A stretch of 64,000 bases of DNA from Acidiphilium sp. C61 (lineage in GTDB: Bacteria; Pseudomonadota; Alphaproteobacteria; Acetobacterales; Acetobacteraceae), in assembly GCF_902712915.1 (NCBI RefSeq), contig NZ_CACTIA010000005.1, positions 806,001-870,000 of the forward strand. The letters are read 5' to 3'. The notes below the pieces were generated by a model. The model did not search any database, was not told the DNA's origin, and was given only the letters and a program-made list of their open reading frames with translations. Of this stretch, positions 31,819 through 40,177 are shown piece by piece (the stretch's first letter is position 1; every line of letters starts with the position of its first letter). Made by a program: the position numbers and the translations under genes.

Positions 31819-32694
31819 ATGGAGATCAGGACTCTCGGCGTGCTCGGCGCGGGCGCGATGGGCAACGGCATCGCGCATGTCGCCGCCCTGTCCGGGCTCG
31901 ATGTCGTGCTCGTCGACACCGCGCAGGCGGTGCTGGAGAAGAGCATGGCGACCATGCGGAAGAACCTCGAGCGCCAGGTGCAGAAAGGCACGATCGACGC
32001 CGCGTCCGAGGCGGCAGCCCTCGCCCGCGTCTCGCCGATGACGACGCATGACGCCTTTGCGGCATGCGACATGGTGATCGAGGCGGTGCCGGAGCGCGAG
32101 GAGATCAAGCGCGCGGTCTATGCGCAGGTGATCCCGCATCTCGCACCGCACGCGATTCTCGCCTCCAACACCTCGTCGATCTCGATCACCAAGCTCGGCC
32201 GGGCCTCGGGGATGGCGGAGCGGTTCGTCGGCATGCATTTCTTCAACCCGGTGCCGATGATGAAGCTCGTCGAGGTGATACGCGGGCTGGAGACCTCGGA
32301 TGCGACGGTTGCCGCGGTCGAGGACCTGGCGAAGCGGATGGGCAAGATCACCATCGCGGCACAGGACATGCCGGGCTTCATCGTCAACCGCATCCTGGTG
32401 CCGATGCTCAACGAGGCGGTGTTCGCGCTGCACGAGGGGATCGGCGACGTGGTGTCGATCGACAACGGCATGAAACTCGGCGCCGGGCACCCGATGGGAC
32501 CGCTGACGCTGTGCGACCTCGTCGGGCTCGACGTGGCGCTGGAGGTGATGCGGGTGCTGCATGCGGGGCTGGGCGAGGACAAGTATCGCCCCTGCCCGCT
32601 GCTGGTGAACTATGTCGAGGCCGGCTGGCTCGGCCGCAAGACCGGGCGCGGCTTCTACGACTATTCGACCAACCCGCCGACGCCGACGCGTTAG
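31819..32694 (+). CDS. 3-hydroxybutyryl-CoA dehydrogenase (3-hydroxyacyl-CoA dehydrogenase family)
   Basis: A 291-residue NAD-dependent enzyme. The Rossmann motif is GVLGAGAMGNGIA, the catalytic His is in GMHFFNPVPMMKLVEV, and other motifs are SNTSSISITKL and PGFIVNRILVPMLNEA. It oxidises (S)-3-hydroxybutyryl-CoA in butanoate or PHB-type metabolism. I choose ATG 31819, with AAGGA 7 nt upstream; ATG 31813 is too close to that site. The TAG stop (32692-32694) is the first three bases of repeat element R5. Confidence 0.93.
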   Translation: MEIRTLGVLGAGAMGNGIAHVAALSGLDVVLVDTAQAVLEKSMATMRKNLERQVQKGTIDAASEAAALARVSPMTTHDAFAACDMVIEAVPEREEIKRAVYAQVIPHLAPHAILASNTSSISITKLGRASGMAERFVGMHFFNPVPMMKLVEVIRGLETSDATVAAVEDLAKRMGKITIAAQDMPGFIVNRILVPMLNEAVFALHEGIGDVVSIDNGMKLGAGHPMGPLTLCDLVGLDVALEVMRVLHAGLGEDKYRPCPLLVNYVEAGWLGRKTGRGFYDYSTNPPTPTR

Positions 32695-32796
32695 AGCATC
32701 ATCCGATCAGATGGAAACATCTGATCGGATAAAGATGCTCTAATAAACCAAAAGACAGAGCACGACATCCGATCCGGATGGATCGGAACGTGCTCT
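32692..32796. repeat. Full two-hairpin repeat element (R5a)
   Basis: Hairpin A is 32693-32741 with perfect outer arms AGAGCATC and GATGCTCT. The 15-nt spacer is 32742-32756. Hairpin B is 32757-32796 with perfect outer arms AGAGCACG and CGTGCTCT and inner arms TCCGATCC and GGATCGGA. This is the least decayed copy in the window. Its left TA forms part of the stop codon of the upstream gene. Confidence 0.88.
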
Positions 32797-32798
32797 GA

Positions 32799-32866
32799 AG
32801 CATCATCCGATCAGATGGAAATATCTGATCGGATAAAGATGCTTTGACAACCAACAGGATAGAGCT
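32799..32866. repeat. Truncated second copy of the two-hairpin repeat (R5b)
   Basis: Hairpin A is repeated at 32799-32844, lacking the outermost bases. A 15-nt spacer ending in GGAT follows (32846-32860), then only AGAGC of hairpin B remains. It directly abuts R5a, forming a partial tandem dimer between convergent genes. Confidence 0.75.
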
Positions 32867-32881
32867 GGATCGTCAACCGAA

Positions 32882-32907
32882 AACCCGGCGCCGCGTGGCG
32901 CCGGGTT
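32882..32907. terminator. Strong bidirectional stem-loop
   Basis: A perfect 11-bp stem, AACCCGGCGCC (32882-32892) with GGCGCCGGGTT (32897-32907), and a 4-nt loop. GTTGCGTTTT follows on the plus strand, and a T-containing tract follows on the minus strand. It sits 22 nt past the DMT transporter stop and can serve both convergent genes. Confidence 0.8.
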
Positions 32908-32929
32908 GTTGCGTTTTGCGGAGCCCGAT

Positions 32930-33820
32930 TCAGGATTTCCACTGGCTGAGCACGACGCTGGCGATGATCAGCACGCCGCCGAGAACCTGGGCGGAAGCGA
33001 AGATCTCGCCAAAGGCAGCACCCACAAGCCCGGCCCAGACCGGCTCCAGCGTGTAGATCAACGTGGCGCGGTTCGCGGGGATGCTGCGCTGCGCCCAGTT
33101 CTGCGCGACCAGGACGAAGGCGGTGGCGAGGCCCATGCCGGTCATCGCCGCGAAGGGAAAGGCGTGGGTCGTGATCATGATGCCGCCGCGCACCGCCTCG
33201 ACGGCGAAGGAGATGACGCTGACGGTGGCAAGCTGCACAATGGCGATGCGGCGCGGATCGGCGGTGAGGGCGCTGTGGCCGATCAGCACGATTTCGAGTG
33301 CCGCCCCCAGCGCGCCGCCCAAGGTGAGCCACTGGCCGCGGTCGAAGGCGAACGACAGGCCGGTCATGCCCGAGACGAGGACGAGGCCGGCGAAGGCGAG
33401 CGCGAGGCCGGCGAGCGCGAACAGGCCGGGGCGGCGGCGGAAGATCAGGAATTCGAGCAGCGGGACCATCGGCACGTAGAGCGCGGTGAGAAAGGCGGAT
33501 TCGCCGCTCGCCACGGTGCGCAACCCGTCCGCCTGCAAGCCATAGCCGAGGAAGAGGATCAGGCCGATAGTAACGCCGCTCGTGATCTCCCTCCGGGTGA
33601 AGCTCGCCGGGTGCGGGCGGGTCACCAGAACGACGGCGAGTGCGGCGACGCCGAAACGCCAGCCGACAAAGGCATAGGGGCCGATATAGGGCAGCGACAG
33701 GCGGGTAAGCAGGAACGTCCAGCCCCAGATCACGGTCACCGCAAGCAGCACGATGACCGGGGCGTTCGGACGCGACAGGAAGCTGGAGACCGGCGATGAC
33801 GGGCGGGCGATATCGCTCAT
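32930..33820 (-). CDS. DMT superfamily (EamA) transporter
   Basis: A 296-residue inner-membrane protein with about ten transmembrane helices in two EamA repeats (first VIVLLAVTVIWGWTFLLTR, second near WLTLGGALGAALEIVLI). Drug/metabolite transporters of this type export amino acids or other small metabolites; the substrate cannot be assigned. I start at ATG 33820; a TTG four codons upstream is also in frame. It is a single gene, 45 bp downstream of the acyl-CoA synthetase/GNAT stop on the same strand. Confidence 0.88.
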   Translation of the reverse strand: MSDIARPSSPVSSFLSRPNAPVIVLLAVTVIWGWTFLLTRLSLPYIGPYAFVGWRFGVAALAVVLVTRPHPASFTRREITSGVTIGLILFLGYGLQADGLRTVASGESAFLTALYVPMVPLLEFLIFRRRPGLFALAGLALAFAGLVLVSGMTGLSFAFDRGQWLTLGGALGAALEIVLIGHSALTADPRRIAIVQLATVSVISFAVEAVRGGIMITTHAFPFAAMTGMGLATAFVLVAQNWAQRSIPANRATLIYTLEPVWAGLVGAAFGEIFASAQVLGGVLIIASVVLSQWKS

Positions 33821-33865
33821 GATCTCTATCAACGCGATCGCCGCGCGCGCGGCAAGCCCGCCCGC

Positions 33866-36424
33866 TCAGGTGAGGCGCAGCCTTGCTTCCACGACATCCT
33901 CCTCGCCCGGAATATGGGCGATCGAGAAGCCGAGATGGCGGATGAAGGCGAGCATCGGGTGGTTGTCGGCCAGGACCTGGCCAACCATGTCGATCACCCC
34001 CTCGTCGCGCGCCCAGTCGATCAGGTCGCCCATCAGCACCGAGCCGAGACCGACACCCTTCGCGCCACTCTCGACGAGGATGGCGAATTCGCCCTCGGTG
34101 CCGTCGGTATCGGAGCGGACAAGGCGGGCGACGCCGACCGTCTCGGCGGTCGCGGTCTCGACCGCGATCAGGGCGAGTTCACGGCCGTAATCGACCTCGG
34201 TGAGACGCACCACCTGCTCGGGCGCGAGCTGGCGGACGGCAGAGAAGAAGCGGAAGCGGACATCCTCCGGCGCGAGGCGGGTGAACAGGCGCTGATGGGC
34301 GGCGGCGTCTTCCGGGCGGATCGGGCGGATCTGGAACACCCGCCCCTTCAGCGTCAGCGTATGGGCGAGATGGGCGGGATAGGGGGTGATCGGCAATTTC
34401 GCGCGCCGCTCGCCGGGCGCGTGCAGGGTGATCCGGACATTGGCCGCCACCACTCCCGCGCCGGTGGCGAAGAGCGGATCGATGTCGAGGCGCTCGATTT
34501 CCGGCCAGTCGACCACGAGCTGGCTGATGCGGACGAGGGTGCCGGCGACTGCGGCGCGGTCCGCCTCGTCGATGCCGCGGGCGGGACGGAGCAGCGCGTT
34601 GCCGCCGGCGCGGCGGATCAGCCCCTCGGCGAGCTTCAGGTTGAGCGGCGGGAGATCGAAAGCAAGGCGCGAGGCGTCGGTGGCATCGCCGCCGCCGGGG
34701 CCGAAGCCGATGGTGGGGCCGACAAAGGGCTGCTCGCCGACCAGGATGCGCAGTTCGCGCGCACGCGGCAGCTGGTGCTGGACGAGGAAGCGCGCGCCCT
34801 CGGGGAAATCGCCCCGGCGGCGCAGGCGGGCGGTGATCAGCGCGGCCGCGGCCGCGGCGGAGGCGGCGTCCGGCAGGTCGAGCGAGACGCTGCCCTCGGG
34901 GCGACGCTGCGCCAGATCGGGGTGGGAGACCTTTACCACCACCGGAAAGCCGAGCGACGAGGCCGCCGCCGCCACATCCTCGGCCGTGTCGACGATGCGG
35001 GTTTCGGCGGTTTCGATCCCATAGGCGCGCAGGATGGCGAAACACGCATCCTGCGGCAGGGCGGTGCGGCCGCCATTGCGGGCGAGGGACAAGGCGGCGT
35101 GGACGGCCGTGCGGTCGGGGGCGACATCGAGCACCGCGGAGGGCGGCAACTCGCGGGCGGCAGCGCGGATGGCGGCGTGGCGGAGCAGGTCGCCGAACCC
35201 TTCGACCGCGCGTTCCGGCGTGGCGAAAGCGGCCACCCCGGCCTCGGCCAGGCGGCGGCGCTGCGGGGCGGCGGTGGTCTCGCCGAGCACGGCAGCCAGC
35301 AGCGGCGCCCTGATGCTGCCGGAACAGGCGATCAGCCCGGCGATCGCGGCATCGTCCTCCGGGCCGGACGGGGCATGGATCACGAGCACGCCCCCCACCT
35401 CGGGCGCCGCGGCGAGCATGGCCGCGACATCGGCAAGGCGGGTGCCGGGCGTATCCGGCAGGGCGATCGGGCCAGAGGCAGGCGGCAGGTCGCCCAGCAG
35501 CAGGCCAAGAACCCGGCGGGTTTCGTCCGACAGCACGGCAAGCTCGATGCTGGCGGCGAGCGCCGTGTCGGCGGCAAGGCGGCAGGCGCCCTCGCTATTG
35601 CCGAGAATGGCGAGGCGCTCGCCCTGGGCGGGACGGGCGCGGGTAAGGGTTTCGGCGGCGGCGAGGAACTCGCCAAGGCTGGTGGTGAGCAGCACGCCGG
35701 CGCGGCGCAGCGCGGCCTCGAACCCGGCCAGCGCGATGCCGCTCGGATCATCGAGTCGCGCGCCGGGAACGATGGCGACGATCGGGCGCAGGCGTGCCGC
35801 CGCGCGGGCGGCCGAGAGGAACAGCCGCGGGTCGCGCAGCCCGGCGATTTCCATCAGGATCGGGCCGGTACCGGGGTCGCGCGCGAGATGATCCAGCACC
35901 CGGCCGAAGCCGATATCCGCATTGCCGCCGATGCCGACGACATGGGAAAAGCCGATGCCGTTGGGCGCCGCCCAGTCGATCACCGCGCGCGCCAGCGCCG
36001 GGGACTGGCCGAGCAGCGCGACGCGGCCGGGCGGGGGCGGCATGTGGCTGCGCAACGCGTTGAGCCGCGCGGCGGGCGCGGCGATGCCGAACGAGCGCGG
36101 GCCGATGACCCGTACCCTGGCAGCGAGCGCGATCTCGCGCAGCCCTTCGACCGCGGCATAGACCACCGCCGCGCCGCGGACGCGGCCGGCAAGGCCGGCG
36201 ATGATTCCGGGAACCGCTTCCGGGGGATCGGCGATCAGGGCGAGATCGACACCGCCCTCATCCTCGCCGGGACGCACGATCCGGCCGGGAAAGCCGCCTG
36301 CCGCCAGCGCGTTGCCCAAAGCCTCGCCCAACGCCGTCCCTGCCCCCGAGAGCAGCACGGATTTCGGCGCGAACAGGGCGTCGGGATCGAAGCGGTTGAC
36401 GATGGAATAGCCAAGCGGCTTCAT
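33866..36424 (-). CDS. Acyl-CoA synthetase (NDP-forming)-like protein fused to GNAT acetyltransferase (Pat type)
   Basis: An 852-residue fusion. A CoA-binding domain covers about 12-130, a succinyl-CoA ligase-like region 135-420 (GFSHVVGIGGNADI), an ATP-grasp region 465-690 and a GNAT domain about 695-845 (RPIRPEDAAAHQRLF, GVGLGSVLM). The layout is that of PatZ/Pat protein lysine acetyltransferases, which modify enzymes such as acetyl-CoA synthetase. The usual phospho-histidine motif (SHTGALAG type) is replaced here by DDPSGIALAG, and the HKSDVGGV-type ATP-grasp motif reads QRRPEGSV. The synthetase part is therefore probably inactive and sensory. It is preceded by repeat element R6. Confidence 0.85.
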   Translation of the reverse strand: MKPLGYSIVNRFDPDALFAPKSVLLSGAGTALGEALGNALAAGGFPGRIVRPGEDEGGVDLALIADPPEAVPGIIAGLAGRVRGAAVVYAAVEGLREIALAARVRVIGPRSFGIAAPAARLNALRSHMPPPPGRVALLGQSPALARAVIDWAAPNGIGFSHVVGIGGNADIGFGRVLDHLARDPGTGPILMEIAGLRDPRLFLSAARAAARLRPIVAIVPGARLDDPSGIALAGFEAALRRAGVLLTTSLGEFLAAAETLTRARPAQGERLAILGNSEGACRLAADTALAASIELAVLSDETRRVLGLLLGDLPPASGPIALPDTPGTRLADVAAMLAAAPEVGGVLVIHAPSGPEDDAAIAGLIACSGSIRAPLLAAVLGETTAAPQRRRLAEAGVAAFATPERAVEGFGDLLRHAAIRAAARELPPSAVLDVAPDRTAVHAALSLARNGGRTALPQDACFAILRAYGIETAETRIVDTAEDVAAAASSLGFPVVVKVSHPDLAQRRPEGSVSLDLPDAASAAAAAALITARLRRRGDFPEGARFLVQHQLPRARELRILVGEQPFVGPTIGFGPGGGDATDASRLAFDLPPLNLKLAEGLIRRAGGNALLRPARGIDEADRAAVAGTLVRISQLVVDWPEIERLDIDPLFATGAGVVAANVRITLHAPGERRAKLPITPYPAHLAHTLTLKGRVFQIRPIRPEDAAAHQRLFTRLAPEDVRFRFFSAVRQLAPEQVVRLTEVDYGRELALIAVETATAETVGVARLVRSDTDGTEGEFAILVESGAKGVGLGSVLMGDLIDWARDEGVIDMVGQVLADNHPMLAFIRHLGFSIAHIPGEEDVVEARLRLT

Positions 36425-36492
36425 CGCGTCTCCTTCGGCCGGCAGGGCACCCCACGCGCAATCGGCGCGTGGTTCGATGCCGGGCAGGACAC

Positions 36493-36595
36493 TAGAGCAT
36501 CACCGGATCAGATGGAACCATCTGACCGGATGATGCTCTGTTTATCAATGTAGTAGAGAACTCCATCCAATCCGGATGGATCGGAAAGTGCTCTA
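36493..36595. repeat. Full two-hairpin repeat element (R6)
   Basis: Hairpin A is 36494-36539 (46 nt, outer arms AGAGCATC and GATGCTCT). The 15-nt spacer is 36540-36554. Hairpin B is 36555-36594 (40 nt, right arm GTGCTCT, left arm decayed). Both ends are flanked by CTAG. This copy lies between two genes on the same strand, not in a convergent gap, about 70 bp upstream of the Pat-type start. Confidence 0.85.
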
Positions 36596-36667
36596 GACCG
36601 ATCCGCCGTCCGATGAAACCGCCCGTGCGGGTAGCGCCGGGTCAGCCGATCGGGCGGCGCGGGGCAC

Positions 36668-37012
36668 TCAGCTCGAAGGGCCGATGATTTTCGGCTCCGG
36701 CAGGGCGGCACCGCCGCCGACATAAGCCGGATTGGCGTTGCGCACGCAGCGGGCGATCATGTCACGGCGGGCGTGGACCTGGGCCAGGCGATCATAGGGC
36801 GCCGCGGCATCGGGCGTGCCCTGGAACGGGGTGGCGAACTGGTCGGTGCGGGAGAGATAGGCGTAGTTGTGTGTCCGGTCATAGGCATTTGCCTGCTGGG
36901 TGCAGGCGGCGATGTCGGCCCGCTCGGCCGGCGAGGCGGGCGGCGGCGCGCCGAAGGTGCAGGCGGCGAGCGGCAGGCTCAGCAGGGCGAGGGTCAGGAT
37001 CGGGCGCGGCAT
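36668..37012 (-). CDS. Small putative lipoprotein
   Basis: A 114-residue protein with a lipoprotein signal peptide ending in the lipobox LAAC (PILTLALLSLPLAAC). The mature part contains ADIAACTQQANAYDRTHNYAYLSRTDQ and a later cysteine (ARCVRNANP), so a disulfide is possible. I do not recognise a named family beyond alphaproteobacterial hypothetical lipoproteins. It overlaps the preceding gene's 3' end by 19 nt. Confidence 0.7.
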   Translation of the reverse strand: MPRPILTLALLSLPLAACTFGAPPPASPAERADIAACTQQANAYDRTHNYAYLSRTDQFATPFQGTPDAAAPYDRLAQVHARRDMIARCVRNANPAYVGGGAALPEPKIIGPSS

Positions 37013-37491
37013 GGCGGTTGTTCCTCGGATTGGCACGGCAGCAGTTGCGCGCGCAGGGCGTTCTCGTCGAGAGCCCCCGTATCGGTCAAGACGGTGCGGG
37101 CGGCCGCGCCGAGCAGCGCGCCGTCCAGCTCGGCGCTGCCCTGATCGAGCCGCACGAACCGCGCAGCCCATCCCCCCTGCGCGAGCAGGGCGACGAGGCC
37201 GAGCAGCCGCAGGCAGACGGAGATGCCATGCGCCGTCGAGAGATCGGCAATACGGTCGACCGAGGAGGCCCAGACCCTGGCGTCGCGGTCGCGCAGCACG
37301 ACATCGGGGCCGCCGGCGAAGCGGAAGCCGCGGCGCGGCCCTTCGGCGCCGGCGCGAGCGGCGGAATGTGCTGCTTCCCATGCCTGTTCGAGATCGCGCT
37401 TCTGCACCCGCGGCAGCCGGGGCGGCGACAGCGGCACGAGATGCAGTTCGGTACCATCGGCAGCGACGGCGCGGGGAATGGCGGCGGCCAT
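36994..37491 (-). CDS. Hypothetical protein downstream of kup
   Basis: A 165-residue protein that I do not recognise. It has no signal peptide. One moderately hydrophobic stretch ([20 protein letters not shown]) may be a buried helix. Support for a real gene comes from context: it begins 5 nt after the kup stop on the same strand, and its end overlaps the lipoprotein gene. Composition is similar to its neighbours. Confidence 0.55.
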   Translation of the reverse strand: MAAAIPRAVAADGTELHLVPLSPPRLPRVQKRDLEQAWEAAHSAARAGAEGPRRGFRFAGGPDVVLRDRDARVWASSVDRIADLSTAHGISVCLRLLGLVALLAQGGWAARFVRLDQGSAELDGALLGAAARTVLTDTGALDENALRAQLLPCQSEEQPPCRARS

Positions 37492-37496
37492 GCCCG

Positions 37497-39389
37497 TCAG
37501 ATGGCGATCCGCACGCCGAGTTCCACGACGCGATCGGACGGGATCTTGAAGAATTCGGTGGCCGAGATCGCGTTGCGCAGCATGAACAGGAAGATCGCCC
37601 GGCGGATGAAGCCGAGCTTGGGCACGGTCGCGGCGACGATGGTCTCGCGGCCGAGGAAATAGCTGATCTGCATCGGGCTGAAGGGCAGGCCGCGCTCGCG
37701 CAGCAGGTCGAGCGCGCGGGGAATGTTGGGGCTTTCCATGAAGCCGAAGGAGAGCAGCACGCGATAGACCCCCTCGGAGAGTTCCTCGATCTTGGCGCGC
37801 CTCGCATCGCCCACGAAGGGCACGCCGGGGTTGCGCACGGTCACGAATACCACGGTCTCGTGCAGCACCTTGTTGTGCTTGAGGTTATGCAGCAGCGAGG
37901 AGGGTGTGTATTCGGGGTTGCCGGTCAGGAAGACCGCGACCCCGGGAACCCGGACGATGCGCGATTGCGGCAGCCGGCCAAGGAAGGAGGCGAGCGGCAG
38001 GCTGTCCTGCTGCCAGCGCTGGTACAGCAGGGCGCGGCCGCGGCGCCAGGTGGTCATGATGGTGATGAGGCTGAAGCCGATGGCGAGCGGCACCCAGCCA
38101 CCATCGAACACTTTCAGCACGTTGGAGCTGAAGAAGGCGAAATCGACCAGGCCGATCGCGCCGAACACCAGCACGGTGCGGCGGAGCGGCCAGTTGAAAT
38201 GCCGGCAGAAGACGAAGGCGGCGAGCGCGTTGTCGCACAGGAAAGTGCCGGTGACGGCGATGCCGTAGGCCGAGGCCAGCGCGGCGGATGAGCCGAAGCC
38301 GAGCACCAGCAGCACGACGATGACGAACAGGAAGCTGTTGACCGGCGGGACATAGATCTGCCCCTGCTCGGTCTCGTTGGTGTAGCGGATCGGCATGCGC
38401 GGCAGCAGGCCGAGCTGGATGCACTGGCGGGCGACCGAATAGGCCCCCGAGATCACGGCCTGGCTGGCGATCACGGTGGCCATCATCGCGAGGACGACCA
38501 TCGGACCGCGCAGCGCATGGGGCACCATGACGAAGAACGGGTTGGTCACCGCATGCGGATCGCGGATGACGAGCGCACCCTGGCCGAAATAGTTGAGCAG
38601 CAGGCAGGGCAGGACGAAGAACAGCCAGGACACGCGGATCGGCTTCGCGCCGAAATGCCCCATGTCGGCGTAGAGGGCCTCCGCCCCCGTCACCGCGAGG
38701 ACAACCGAGCCGAGTGCGATGAAGGCGAGGAAATCGTGCCTGACGATGAACTCGAAACCATAGATCGGGATCAGCGCCTGCAGCACGAAGGGATGCTGGA
38801 TGATCTGGTGCAGGCCGAGCAGGCCGAGCACGCCGAACCACAGCGCCATGATCGGGCCGAAGGCGCTGCCGACTCGCGCCGTGCCGAAGCGCTGGACGAC
38901 GAACAGCACCAGGATCACCGCGATGGCGACGGGCAGGACGAATTCCTTGAGCCCGGGCGAGACCACCTCCATGCCCTCGACGGCGGAAAGCACCGAGATG
39001 GCCGGGGTGATCGTGCCGTCGCCGAAGAAGAGGCCGGCACCGCAGATGCCGATGATGCCGACGATCCATTTCGTCCGGTCGGACTGGGTGACGCGCTGGG
39101 CGAGCGCCATCAGCGAGAGTGTGCCGCCCTCGCCCTCGTTGTCGGCGCGCATGATCAGCAGGACGTATTTGATGGTGACGGTGATGACCAGCGCCCAGAA
39201 GATCAGCGACAGCACGCCGAACACGTCGGGTTCGAGGGAATTTTTGGTCGAGAAATAGCTCAGGCTGGTCTGCACCGCGTAGAGCGGCGAGGTGCCGATA
39301 TCGCCGTAGACGACGCCGAGCACGCCAATCAGGCCGGCGAGACGGAGCTTCTCGCCGGGCGTGCCGTGCGGAGCCGCGCTTTCGCTCAA
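37497..39389 (-). CDS. kup: KUP/HAK/KT-family potassium uptake protein
   Basis: A 630-residue K+/H+ symporter. Family signatures are [30 protein letters not shown] and [19 protein letters not shown]. About twelve transmembrane helices are followed by a C-terminal cytoplasmic domain ([15 protein letters not shown]). Kup is the low-pH potassium uptake system in many bacteria, which would suit an acidophile. The only start that fits is TTG 39389, which overlaps the upstream stop in a TTGA junction. A longer frame exists but lies within the upstream gene. Confidence 0.93.
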   Translation of the reverse strand: MSESAAPHGTPGEKLRLAGLIGVLGVVYGDIGTSPLYAVQTSLSYFSTKNSLEPDVFGVLSLIFWALVITVTIKYVLLIMRADNEGEGGTLSLMALAQRVTQSDRTKWIVGIIGICGAGLFFGDGTITPAISVLSAVEGMEVVSPGLKEFVLPVAIAVILVLFVVQRFGTARVGSAFGPIMALWFGVLGLLGLHQIIQHPFVLQALIPIYGFEFIVRHDFLAFIALGSVVLAVTGAEALYADMGHFGAKPIRVSWLFFVLPCLLLNYFGQGALVIRDPHAVTNPFFVMVPHALRGPMVVLAMMATVIASQAVISGAYSVARQCIQLGLLPRMPIRYTNETEQGQIYVPPVNSFLFVIVVLLVLGFGSSAALASAYGIAVTGTFLCDNALAAFVFCRHFNWPLRRTVLVFGAIGLVDFAFFSSNVLKVFDGGWVPLAIGFSLITIMTTWRRGRALLYQRWQQDSLPLASFLGRLPQSRIVRVPGVAVFLTGNPEYTPSSLLHNLKHNKVLHETVVFVTVRNPGVPFVGDARRAKIEELSEGVYRVLLSFGFMESPNIPRALDLLRERGLPFSPMQISYFLGRETIVAATVPKLGFIRRAIFLFMLRNAISATEFFKIPSDRVVELGVRIAI

Positions 39390-40177
39390 GCGGCGCTCCC
39401 GTCCCGGCCACGACCGATCGGCGGCACCTCGCCGGTCATGCCGGCAAGCACCTCGGCGACGTGGCGCACGGCGACCGGCTTGCCCTCGCGCGTCAGGCGG
39501 CCGGCCATGTTCAGCAGGCAACCGAGATCGCCGGCAAGCAGCAGGTCCGCACCGGTGGACACGATATCGGCCGTCTTGTCCGACACCATGCGGGCCGAGA
39601 TGTCGGGATGCTTGACGCAGAACGTGCCGCCGAAGCCGCAGCAGACCTCGGGCGTGTCCATCTCGACGAGTTCCAGCCCCCCGACGCGGGAGAGCAGCGC
39701 ACGGGGCTGCTCCTTGACGCCGAGTTCGCGCAGCCCGGCGCAGGAATCGTGATAAGTGGCGCGCTGCGGCAGGGCGACATCGAGCCCGGCAAATCCCATC
39801 ACGTCGACAAGGAAACTGGTCAGCTCGAAGGTTTTCGCGGCGATCTCGTCGGCCTTGAAGCGCAGGTCGGGGTCGGCCTCGAACAGGCCGGGCATGTGCT
39901 TGCGGAGCATGCCGGCACAGGAGCCGGAGGGGGCGACGACATAGTCGTAGCCGGCGAGCGCGGTGAGCAGGCCTTCGGCAAGGGCGCGGGCGGTTTCATG
40001 ATCGCCCGAATTGTAGGCGGGCTGGCCGCAGCAGGTCTGCGCCCGCGGTACCTCGACCGTGCAGCCGGCCGCCTCGAGCAGGCGGATGGCAGCGAAGCCG
40101 ACGCTCGGCCGGTAGAGATCGGCGAGACAGGTGACAAAGAGGGCGACGCGCGGGCGCGCCGCGGCGGCTTCACTCAT
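39386..40177 (-). CDS. LutA/YkgE-type (Fe-S)-binding oxidoreductase subunit
   Basis: A 263-residue cysteine-rich-domain protein. Two CCG motifs are visible: [13 protein letters not shown] in the first half and [18 protein letters not shown] in the second, with [11 protein letters not shown] and [12 protein letters not shown]. This is the LutA/YkgE/GlcF-type pattern that binds an iron-sulfur cluster for lactate or glycolate oxidation. Its usual partners LutB and LutC are not adjacent. It overlaps both mltA and kup by 4 nt. Confidence 0.85.
   Translation of the reverse strand: MSEAAAARPRVALFVTCLADLYRPSVGFAAIRLLEAAGCTVEVPRAQTCCGQPAYNSGDHETARALAEGLLTALAGYDYVVAPSGSCAGMLRKHMPGLFEADPDLRFKADEIAAKTFELTSFLVDVMGFAGLDVALPQRATYHDSCAGLRELGVKEQPRALLSRVGGLELVEMDTPEVCCGFGGTFCVKHPDISARMVSDKTADIVSTGADLLLAGDLGCLLNMAGRLTREGKPVAVRHVAEVLAGMTGEVPPIGRGRDGSAA

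Noticed and set aside
33914..36553. An 879-codon plus-strand frame opposite the acyl-CoA synthetase/GNAT gene
   Set aside because: Low-complexity Gly/Arg/Asp sequence with no motif. It is a mirror of GC-rich codons and runs into repeat R6.
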